In this document: in pieces, positions 1 through 4,286 of the stretch | Layout: the number at the start of each line of letters is the position of its first letter | Position numbering within the stretch: the first letter of the stretch is position 1 | NCBI GenBank assembly: GCA_023460255.1 | Contig: JAEWQZ010000233.1 | Location: 1 to 5,390, forward strand | Length of the DNA stretch: 5,390 bases | Direction: 5' to 3' | From: Actinomycetes bacterium | GTDB taxonomy: Bacteria > Actinomycetota > Actinomycetes > Actinomycetales > Cellulomonadaceae | Notes under the pieces: generated by a model | What the model was told of the DNA's origin: nothing | The model's database searches: none | The model's input: the letters and a program-made list of their open reading frames with translations, nothing else | Position numbers and translations under genes: made by a program

Positions 1-744
1 GGCCTGTGGTTCGGCCGGGACCCCGGCCTGGGCCCGACGTGGTGGGCGGCCGTGCCCCTGGCGGCCGCGGTCGTCCTCGTGCTGCGGCTGCACATGGGCG
101 GCGCGCTCGAGCCGTCACCGTCGCGGCGCCGCGCGATGGGGGAGCGCGCGGGTGAGCGGCTGCGGCGTGCGCCTGCGCTCCGGCTGAGCGTGCTCGCCGT
201 CCTGGCGCTGCTGGCGTCGGTGGCGATCCGCTCCCTCGTGGGCGCGTCGTCCGGCCGTGGGTACGAGGCCGGCGCCTGGCTCACGGCGGGAGTGCCCCTG
301 GTGGCCTTCGCGGGCAAGGCCCTGGGTGGGCTGCTCGCGGACCGGCTCGGCTGGCTGGTCCTGACGGTGGGTGCCCTGGTGACGTCCGCACCGATGCTGG
401 CCGTGCACCACGCGCACCCGGCGCTTCTCCTCACCGGCCTGCTGGTCTTCCAGATGACGATGCCCGTCACGCTGGTCGCCGTCGGACGGCTGCTCCCGAA
501 CCGCCCGGGCACGGCGTTCGGCCTCCCGTGCGCCGCGCTGCTGGTGGGGGCCGTGCCCGCGTCGTTCGGCTGGGGGGAGCAGATGAGCTCGCGGCCGCTG
601 CTCGGAGGGTGGGTGGTCCTGTCCGCGATCTCAGCCTGGGCCGGGCTGACCGGTGCGGGCCTCGGCTGGCGACGCGGCGCAGGCGCGGCGGACCGCCCGG
701 TCGGTGCGCCCGCGTTCACGGGGGGTCAGCGCCGTGAGGGCTGA
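1..744 (+). CDS. MFS-like multi-pass membrane transporter, C-terminal part (5'-truncated by window edge)
   Basis: The frame is open from base 1, so the start lies outside the window; 247 residues are visible. A GTG at 52 is in frame but falls inside an apparent membrane helix, so I do not take it as the start. Hydrophobic segments lie near residues 15-32, 61-81, 92-115, 116-137, 138-162, 175-190 and 198-220. A basic loop (about 38-57, rich in Arg) sits between the first two, like the central cytoplasmic loop of a 12-helix transporter. The stretch GKALGGLLADRLGW (about 105-118) resembles MFS motif A (G-x-L-x-D-R-x-G), here following the helix expected to be the eighth. This supports a C-terminal MFS half. 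Substrate is unknown; the overall look is nearer to fosmidomycin-resistance-like MFS proteins than to sugar permeases, which is inference. The gene overlaps the next one by 11 nt, suggesting coupled translation. A non-MFS polytopic protein remains possible. Confidence 0.68.
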   Translation, partial: GLWFGRDPGLGPTWWAAVPLAAAVVLVLRLHMGGALEPSPSRRRAMGERAGERLRRAPALRLSVLAVLALLASVAIRSLVGASSGRGYEAGAWLTAGVPLVAFAGKALGGLLADRLGWLVLTVGALVTSAPMLAVHHAHPALLLTGLLVFQMTMPVTLVAVGRLLPNRPGTAFGLPCAALLVGAVPASFGWGEQMSSRPLLGGWVVLSAISAWAGLTGAGLGWRRGAGAADRPVGAPAFTGGQRREG

Positions 745-1060
745 CGTCGCCCTGCTGCTCACGGTCGCTGTCGAGGCGCCGCTGTGGGTGGCCGGCCTTC
801 GCGCGACGGGCAGCTCAGGCACCCTGCGCGCGGTGGCGGCGGCGATCGGCGTGAACGTCCTCACGCACCCGCTCCTGTGGGCGGTCCTCGCGCCGGCTCC
901 GACGCTGACGAGCGTCCTCGCCGCCGAGGGCTGCGTGGTCGTCGTCGAGGCGGCGGTGGTTCGTCTCGTGACCGGACGCGGCGCAGGTGTGGCGCTGCTG
1001 CTGGCGCTCGGCGCGAACGCCGCGTCGCTCGCGTGCGGTCTCCTGCTGGTGCTCGGCTGA
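734..1060 (+). CDS. Small four-helix membrane protein, partner of the upstream MFS-like gene
   Basis: This is a 108-residue protein made almost entirely of membrane segments (about 3-22, 31-53, 58-80 and 85-107). I chose the GTG at 734 because a G-rich Shine-Dalgarno-like run (720-725) sits 8 nt upstream. An earlier in-frame start at 653 would overlap the upstream gene by about 90 nt and add a basic, non-membrane leader. The start lies inside the end of the upstream coding region (11-nt overlap), so the two genes probably form one transcript with coupled translation. Polar residues recur inside the helices: E14, N41-x-x-T44-H45-P46, E65, E72, N94 and S98. Conserved-looking charged or amide residues in helices suggest a functional core, not a plain anchor. 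I do not recognise a named family. It could be a transporter subunit, a chaperone for the MFS-like protein, or an independent small transporter. Confidence 0.72.
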   Translation: MRADVALLLTVAVEAPLWVAGLRATGSSGTLRAVAAAIGVNVLTHPLLWAVLAPAPTLTSVLAAEGCVVVVEAAVVRLVTGRGAGVALLLALGANAASLACGLLLVLG

Positions 1061-1076
1061 GCCGATCAGCGCGAGC
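1051..1076. terminator. Putative bidirectional terminator with both stop codons in its stem
   Basis: GCTCGGCTGA (1051-1060) pairs with TCAGC-G-CGAGC (1066-1076). This gives 10 base pairs with one bulged G (1071) and a 5-nt loop, GCCGA. The TGA of the plus-strand small membrane protein (1058-1060) and the TGA of the convergent minus-strand gene (1066-1068) pair with each other. There is no T tract on either side, so intrinsic termination is inferred from hairpin position only. Confidence 0.5.
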
Positions 1077-1254
1077 GACGCCTGAGCACCACGATCGTCG
1101 CGGCCACGGCCAGGACGACCAGGACGGCCACGGCGACCACGACGGGCAGCAGCCAGTCCGCCGCGTCACCGCCGACGGGCTGCGGGTCCGGGGGGATGTC
1201 GGTGGACAGACCCGCGGTGAGCGCCGCGGTGAGGGCGAGCGGGACTGTGGTCAC
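1066..1254 (-). CDS. Small single-pass membrane protein, likely leaderless
   Basis: This gene encodes 62 residues starting with GTG. The N-terminus is mildly hydrophobic (about 4-16), followed by a short Pro/Asp-rich segment (19-32), a strong membrane helix (about 35-56) and a basic tail, RRRSR. The likely layout is an outside or periplasm-facing N-terminal part and a cytoplasmic basic end, as in small sortase-like or tail-anchored proteins, but there is no LPXTG motif. An in-frame TAG lies at 1264-1266, so no upstream start is possible. The start is preceded by TAGCGT and a 6-nt spacer, which is the arrangement of a leaderless mRNA. The gene is convergent with the small membrane protein on the left and divergent from the FHS transporter on the right. 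I do not recognise a family; the codon pattern, promoter and topology argue that it is real. Confidence 0.6.
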   Translation of the reverse strand: MTTVPLALTAALTAGLSTDIPPDPQPVGGDAADWLLPVVVAVAVLVVLAVAATIVVLRRRSR

Positions 1255-1260
1255 CCCGCC

Positions 1261-1266
1261 ACGCTA
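1261..1266 (-). promoter_or_regulatory. -10 box TAGCGT of a leaderless promoter
   Basis: On the minus strand TAGCGT is followed by the 6-nt spacer GGCGGG and then the GTG start at 1254. In actinobacteria the consensus TANNNT box lies about 6-7 nt upstream of the transcription start, so RNA would begin at or next to the G of the start codon. No convincing -35 element is visible 16-19 nt further upstream. Confidence 0.55.
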
Positions 1267-1333
1267 GCCAGGTGAGCGGTGACGCGCGGGTGGAATCGGC
1301 GGCAACACGGCCTGGCTGGGCTCGGCGCGCTGC

Positions 1334-1339
1334 TAGCGT
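1334..1339 (+). promoter_or_regulatory. -10 box TAGCGT of the FHS transporter promoter
   Basis: TAGCGT occurs in the plus orientation in the 138-bp divergent intergenic region, about 54 nt before the ATG at 1393. Transcription would start near 1346 and leave a leader of about 47 nt. It is the same hexamer as the oppositely oriented box at 1261-1266, which supports both calls. A -35 box is not clear; CCTGGCT near 1311-1317 is only a weak candidate. Confidence 0.45.
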
Positions 1340-1352
1340 GCGTCAGGCGCAG

Positions 1353-1385
1353 CCGACAGGGGGGTCGGACCGCCCCGTCCGTCGG
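1353..1385 (+). promoter_or_regulatory. Leader segment with mutually exclusive short helices before the FHS gene
   Basis: CCGAC (1353-1357) can pair with GTCGG at 1364-1368 or with a second GTCGG at 1381-1385, which runs into the Shine-Dalgarno region (GGGAG, 1384-1388). The middle segment GTCGGAC can instead pair through CGGAC (1366-1370) with GTCCG (1377-1381). These helices exclude one another and one masks the ribosome-binding site. Each is only 5 bp in very GC-rich DNA, so chance is a serious alternative. No known riboswitch class is recognised. Confidence 0.25.
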
Positions 1386-1392
1386 GAGAAGC

Positions 1393-2646
1393 ATGCCTGT
1401 GTTCGCGCACCGCCTGCGCGCCTCCGTCATCGTGGCCTACGTCGCCTTCGTGCTCACGGGTGTCAGTGCGAGCGTCGGGGCCGTCGTGCTGCCCGCCCAG
1501 ATCGTCGACTACGAGGTCGACCGGCAGACGATCGGCCTGACGTTCTTCACGTTCTCGGCGGCCTTCTTCCTGGCGGGGGCGACCACTGGTTGGCTGATGG
1601 ACCGGTTCGGGACGCGTGCGACGCTCGTCGCCGGCAGCGTCACCTACGTCGCCGCGGCCCTCGTCCTGGCCACGCGGCCCTCGTTCGTCGTCCTCGTCGC
1701 CATCCAGCTGCTCGCCGGCTACGGCACGGGGATCGTCGAGTCGGTGCTCCAGGCGTACCTCGCCGGCCTGCCGTCGCAGACCGCACGGCTGAACCTGCTG
1801 CACGCGTTCTTCGGGGTGGGTGCCCTGATCGGGCCGCTCCTGGCCACGTGGATGCTCTCGTGGGCCTCGTGGACAGCCGTCTGGCTGCTCCTCGGGCTGC
1901 TCGCCGTGCCGGTGGCTCTGGCCTACGCCCTGACCTTCCCGGCACGCGGCACCGACGTCGAGCCCGGCCCGGTCGCCGAGGGCTCCGGGGGCGCGGACGG
2001 CGTGGGGGACGAGCCCGTCGCGGGAGTGATCGAGAGCCGCGGGCTGCTCGGGGCGACGGTCCGGCAGACGGGCGTGGTGCTCGCGGCGGTGTTCCTCACG
2101 GTCTACGTCGGGCTCGAGATGGGGGTGGGCAACTGGGGCGTGAACTACCTCGTCGAGCACCAGGGGCTCACGGACGGGTTGGCGGGCGGGACGCTGAGCG
2201 GGTACTGGCTCGGGTTGACGATCGGTCGCTTCGTCATCAGCCCGGTCGCGGCGCGCCTGGGCTGGACGGTCGCCCGGATGACGTCGGTGTGCCTCCTGGG
2301 CGTCGTCGCGGCCGGGGGCGTCATCTCGGTGAGCCCGGTGGACCCGCTCGCGATGGTCGGCTTCGCCGTGCTCGGCTTCTTCCTCGGGCCGCTCTTCCCG
2401 ACGGCGGTCGCCGTGGTCCCGCAGCTGACGACCCCCCGCCAGGTGCCCACCGCCGTCGGGCTGATGAACGCGGTGTCGGTCATCGGGGGCTCGGCGCTGC
2501 CGTGGCTCGCCGGGCTGCTCGGCGACGTGGTGGGGATCTGGACCCTGCTGCCCTACGCGACGGCGCTGGCCGTCGTCCAGCTGCTCCTGTGGCGTGGTGT
2601 CGTCGCACGGATGCGCGACCGGACGATCCTCGCGCACGCCGACTGA
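1393..2646 (+). CDS. MFS transporter, fucose-permease-like (FHS) type
   Basis: This is a complete 417-residue polytopic transporter of usual MFS length (about 12 helices) that should move a small solute, probably a sugar or related metabolite, across the cytoplasmic membrane. ATG at 1393 follows the Shine-Dalgarno GGGAG (1384-1388). The longer frame from GTG 1279 begins upstream of the predicted promoter and adds a non-membrane Arg-rich leader, so I rejected it. Visible motifs are MFS motif A, GWLMDRFGTR (66-75), after the second helix; NLLHAFFGVGALIGP (134-148), which strongly resembles the N-x-x-H-x-x-F-G-x-G segment of FucP/YfkF-like proteins; a hydrophilic Gly/Asp/Glu-rich central loop (about 184-218) between the two six-helix halves; E242 and W248 in helix 7; GYWLGLTIGRF (270-280); and GFFLGPLFPT (328-337). 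Substrate is not deducible: FucP relatives carry fucose and other sugars, while other members are efflux pumps. It is convergent with the YrzE-like gene, 18 nt away. Confidence 0.9.
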   Translation: MPVFAHRLRASVIVAYVAFVLTGVSASVGAVVLPAQIVDYEVDRQTIGLTFFTFSAAFFLAGATTGWLMDRFGTRATLVAGSVTYVAAALVLATRPSFVVLVAIQLLAGYGTGIVESVLQAYLAGLPSQTARLNLLHAFFGVGALIGPLLATWMLSWASWTAVWLLLGLLAVPVALAYALTFPARGTDVEPGPVAEGSGGADGVGDEPVAGVIESRGLLGATVRQTGVVLAAVFLTVYVGLEMGVGNWGVNYLVEHQGLTDGLAGGTLSGYWLGLTIGRFVISPVAARLGWTVARMTSVCLLGVVAAGGVISVSPVDPLAMVGFAVLGFFLGPLFPTAVAVVPQLTTPRQVPTAVGLMNAVSVIGGSALPWLAGLLGDVVGIWTLLPYATALAVVQLLLWRGVVARMRDRTILAHAD

Positions 2647-2670
2647 CCTGGTCGGCCCCCCGGCTCAGTC
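2641..2670. terminator. Putative bidirectional terminator at a convergent junction
   Basis: GACTGA (2641-2646) is an exact inverted copy of TCAGTC (2665-2670). The pairing can extend inward as CC (2647-2648) with GG (2662-2663), with C2664 bulged. The arms contain the last codon and TGA of the FHS transporter and the TGA (2665-2667) of the YrzE-like gene. The 18-nt loop region holds a C-run and there is no T tract, so terminator function is inferred from position. Confidence 0.4.
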
Positions 2671-3330
2671 CGCGAAGCCCGCCCGGTCCACCCGGCGGTG
2701 GAACCGCACCCCCAGGAGACCGCCGAGCACGGCGCCGACCAGGGAGACGACAGCGGCCAGCAGAGCCGCGACGACTCCCGCCGTCGTGAGGTCGCCCTCG
2801 TCGACGGGAATCCGCGGGAAGACGTTCACCTGCGCGAACAGGTTGTACGCCTCACCCGCGAACGCCGTCACGACCGCTACGACGACCGCGACGACCAGCG
2901 CCCACAGCCACACCGCGAGGCCCTGCCGAGCCCCGTCGAAGCGGGCCATCCGGCCGGCGACGTACCCGCCGCAGTAGTACGCGACGAACACGAGGACCCC
3001 GATGACGACGGCGCCCCACAGCCCGATCGTCGCCACCTCCTCGGACTCCACGTCCGTGTCGACGCCCACGCCGACCGCTGCCCCGGTCGCCACGAGCAGC
3101 GCAGTGAGCAGCACCGCGACACCGGTGGCCGTGAGGAAGCCGAAGAACGCGGCTCCGAGCTTCATCCCGCCGAAGGCCTCGTGCTGACGGGCGACGGCGT
3201 CGCGCCCGACGGCCGCGCGCTCCGTCGCCGTCGACTCCGCGGCCTCCGGCGGAGCCTCGCCAGGGTGATCGGCACGCGGCTCGGTGTCCGGCGGCGCGTC
3301 TGTGCGCCGATGTCTGCTGTCGGCGTCCAT
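2665..3330 (-). CDS. YrzE/TIGR04086-like four-helix membrane protein
   Basis: This gene encodes 221 residues. I chose the ATG at 3330 because GGGAGG (3336-3341) lies 5 nt upstream; the in-frame ATG at 3345 would place that Shine-Dalgarno inside the coding region and has no clear site of its own. Residues 1-50 are a hydrophilic, acidic/Arg-rich, probably disordered cytoplasmic tail. Four membrane helices follow (about 59-83, 100-124, 138-158, 183-209). The sequence GGYVAGRMARFDGARQG (121-137) after helix 2 matches the Gly-rich GG-Y-x-AGR-x-A loop of YrzE/TIGR04086-like membrane proteins, whose function is unknown. The last residues are basic (RFHRRVDR). It is downstream of and codirectional with the DUF4383 gene; the 75-nt gap contains a small hairpin (GGCTG/CAGCC, 3359-3371) and no promoter I can defend. 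The family assignment is by recall of the motif, not by a search. Confidence 0.75.
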   Translation of the reverse strand: MDADSRHRRTDAPPDTEPRADHPGEAPPEAAESTATERAAVGRDAVARQHEAFGGMKLGAAFFGFLTATGVAVLLTALLVATGAAVGVGVDTDVESEEVATIGLWGAVVIGVLVFVAYYCGGYVAGRMARFDGARQGLAVWLWALVVAVVVAVVTAFAGEAYNLFAQVNVFPRIPVDEGDLTTAGVVAALLAAVVSLVGAVLGGLLGVRFHRRVDRAGFAD

Positions 3331-3405
3331 CGCGTCCTCCCTCATGCTCGTGATGCGTGGCTGGTGCAGCCGGAGCTCGGCGATCGCGGTCCTGCGGGGT
3401 GGGGG

Positions 3406-3828
3406 TCAGCGCCCGGTGCGGCGGTCCGGCCAGAGTGCGATGGCGAGCCCGGCGAGGGCGCTGACGATGTGGAGCACGTTGTCGGCCCCGTTGATGTTGA
3501 GGATGTTCGCGTCCGCGTCGTTGACGACGATGAGCCCGTACACGGCGGCCGCACCGTAGCCGATCGCCAGGATCCAGCCGTACGTGCGGGCCGAGCGCGG
3601 GGCTCTCCACATCGCGACGCCGAGCGCACCGATGAGGAGGTGGACGATGTTGTGCAAGGGGTTGATGGCGAACCCGAGCAGGTGCTGGTCGTGGTCGAAC
3701 TCGGTGAGGTTGTCGAAGCCGGTGATGAAGAAGCCGACGATCCCGATGAGCAGGTACACCGCACCGATGACCAGCGCGAGCATCTGATAGGGAGCGTGGC
3801 GAGTCCCGACGGATGGCGGGTGAGTCAT
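3406..3828 (-). CDS. DUF4383 domain-containing membrane protein
   Basis: This gene encodes 140 residues. ATG at 3828 has the Shine-Dalgarno GGAGG (3834-3838) 5 nt upstream; the longer frame from 3870 has none and adds only 14 polar residues. Four membrane segments lie at about 14-37, 55-73, 83-102 and 115-133. NPLHNIVHLLIGALG (56-70) and the second-half echo NINGADNVLHIVSALAG (111-127) show an N-x-x-H-x-x-H or D-N-x-x-H pattern in both halves. This is characteristic of DUF4383, a family widespread in actinobacteria with no established function. The paired histidines suggest an internal repeat and possibly a cofactor or metal site, which is inference. The N-terminus has no signal peptide beyond the first helix. 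The gene lies between the DUF2188 and YrzE-like genes on the same strand and is separated from the DUF2188 gene by a likely terminator hairpin, so it may have its own promoter; none is clear. Confidence 0.85.
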   Translation of the reverse strand: MTHPPSVGTRHAPYQMLALVIGAVYLLIGIVGFFITGFDNLTEFDHDQHLLGFAINPLHNIVHLLIGALGVAMWRAPRSARTYGWILAIGYGAAAVYGLIVVNDADANILNINGADNVLHIVSALAGLAIALWPDRRTGR

Positions 3829-3883
3829 GGCAGCCTCCACGTGTTTGGTGTGACTGCCAGCCTGAGCCACATGGGCGCGGCCC

Positions 3884-3904
3884 GCACCCGCTGAGTCCGG
3901 GTGC
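3884..3904 (-). terminator. Hairpin terminator after the DUF2188 gene
   Basis: GCACCCG and CGGGTGC form a perfect 7-bp stem (3884-3890 with 3898-3904) with a 7-nt loop. It begins 8 nt past the stop codon of the minus-strand DUF2188 gene. No U tract follows, as is common in high-GC actinobacteria. It would separate that gene from the DUF4383 gene, or tune read-through into it. Confidence 0.5.
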
Positions 3905-3912
3905 AGCGTGCG

Positions 3913-4149
3913 TCAGCTGTGGTAGCGGACCGGGTCCACCCATCGGCGCACGCTCGCCTGGCCGTACCGGTGGCTCTCGAGCACCGAACCGTCGACGTCG
4001 TGCACGACGTGCGCCCCACGCAGCTCGACGGCGATCGCACGGCCGGCAGCGGCCGCGGACGAGCGGGTCGGGTAGGCCGGTCCCTGCCGGAGGCCGTCCA
4101 CCTTGTTGCGCCAGGCTCCGGACTCGAACACGGTGTGTACCTGGAACAT
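3913..4149 (-). CDS. DUF2188 family small protein
   Basis: This gene encodes 78 soluble residues. ATG at 4149 follows a purine-rich Shine-Dalgarno (GGGAGG, 4160-4165, extended by more G toward the start). A longer open frame to 4386 runs back through the tandem repeat into the peptidase gene and has no ribosome site, so I rejected it. The order of motifs fits DUF2188: the opening strand VHTVFESGAWRNKVDG (4-19), a helix with T28-R-S-S-A-A-A-A-G-R (28-37) where relatives have a TKAEA-x-x-x-GR segment, then the strand AHVVHDVDGSVLESHRYG (46-63), equivalent to the H-x-x-DG-x-I-x-x-x-x-S-YG ending. DUF2188 proteins are short, have no assigned enzyme activity and show no catalytic set here. It lacks a signal peptide and membrane helix, so it should be cytoplasmic, unlike its neighbours. 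The C-terminal tail (64-78) is basic and aromatic. Confidence 0.82.
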   Translation of the reverse strand: MFQVHTVFESGAWRNKVDGLRQGPAYPTRSSAAAAGRAIAVELRGAHVVHDVDGSVLESHRYGQASVRRWVDPVRYHS

Positions 4150-4181
4150 CCAGGACCCCCCTCCCGTGGGCGCGATCACCG

Positions 4182-4207
4182 ACGATGCGCCTCCTGACCA
4201 GCATCGT
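4182..4207. promoter_or_regulatory. Inverted repeat upstream of the DUF2188 gene
   Basis: ACGATGC (4182-4188) and GCATCGT (4201-4207) are a perfect 7-bp inverted repeat with a 12-nt spacer, 33-58 nt before the DUF2188 start. The position suits an operator for a dimeric repressor or a leader hairpin. No matching -10/-35 pair is clear, and no known regulator site is recognised. Confidence 0.35.
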
Positions 4208-4231
4208 GGCCCCCTCACGGGCCGCGCGCCA

Positions 4232-4274
4232 GCGGTTCGGGGGTGAACCGCGTCAGTGGGTTCGGGGGTGAACC
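4232..4274 (-). terminator. Tandem hairpins following the M15 peptidase gene
   Basis: Read on the minus strand, the first structure after the stop codon is GGTTC-ACCCCC-GAACC (4274 to 4259, 5-bp stem). The second is GCGGTTC-ACCCCC-GAACCGC (4251 to 4232, 7-bp stem). Both have the same 6-nt loop. They begin 3 nt past the TGA at 4278-4280. No U tract is present; a terminator or mRNA 3'-end stabiliser is the likely role. Confidence 0.45.
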
Positions 4275-4286
4275 GCGTCAGTGGGT
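4234..4286. repeat. 25-bp tandem duplication, two copies, at the 3' end of the peptidase gene
   Basis: Positions 4236-4260 are repeated exactly at 4261-4285, and identity at period 25 extends to 4234-4261 against 4259-4286. Each unit reads TTCGGGGGTGAACC followed by GCGTCAGTGGG. The right-hand copy contains the stop codon of the minus-strand peptidase gene (TCA, 4278-4280); the left-hand copy carries a second, untranslated CCCACTGA. Confidence 0.95.

Noticed and set aside
721..733. 13-bp sequence GGGGGTCAGCGCC also present at 3401-3413
   Set aside because: The match stops at 13 bp on both sides, one copy lies at a ribosome site and the other at a gene end; most likely chance in GC-rich DNA.
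1333..2637. Long minus-strand open frame (434 codons) antisense to the FHS transporter
   Set aside because: Its product is Arg/His/Asp/Gly/Pro-rich with no membrane or domain pattern, as expected for the reverse of a GC-rich gene; the plus frame has clear MFS motifs.
1272..2789. Plus-strand open frame of 505 codons overlapping the FHS transporter
   Set aside because: Arg/Ala/Gly-rich shadow in another frame; it lacks recognisable motifs and runs through the convergent junction.
3359..3371. GGCTG-GTG-CAGCC hairpin between the DUF4383 and YrzE-like genes
   Set aside because: A 5-bp stem with a 3-nt loop is expected often at this base composition; too weak to call a terminator.
2698..3894. Plus-strand open frame (398 codons) opposite the YrzE-like and DUF4383 genes
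   Set aside because: It is a charged, low-complexity shadow; the minus-strand frames have membrane helices, family motifs and good ribosome sites.
2852..4204. Minus-strand open frame (450 codons) across three genes
   Set aside because: Arg-rich out-of-frame translation of the DUF2188, DUF4383 and YrzE-like genes.
4234..4286. Tandem repeat considered as a CRISPR array or phage attachment site
   Set aside because: The copies abut without a spacer, there are only two, and there is no integrase, cas gene or tRNA nearby.
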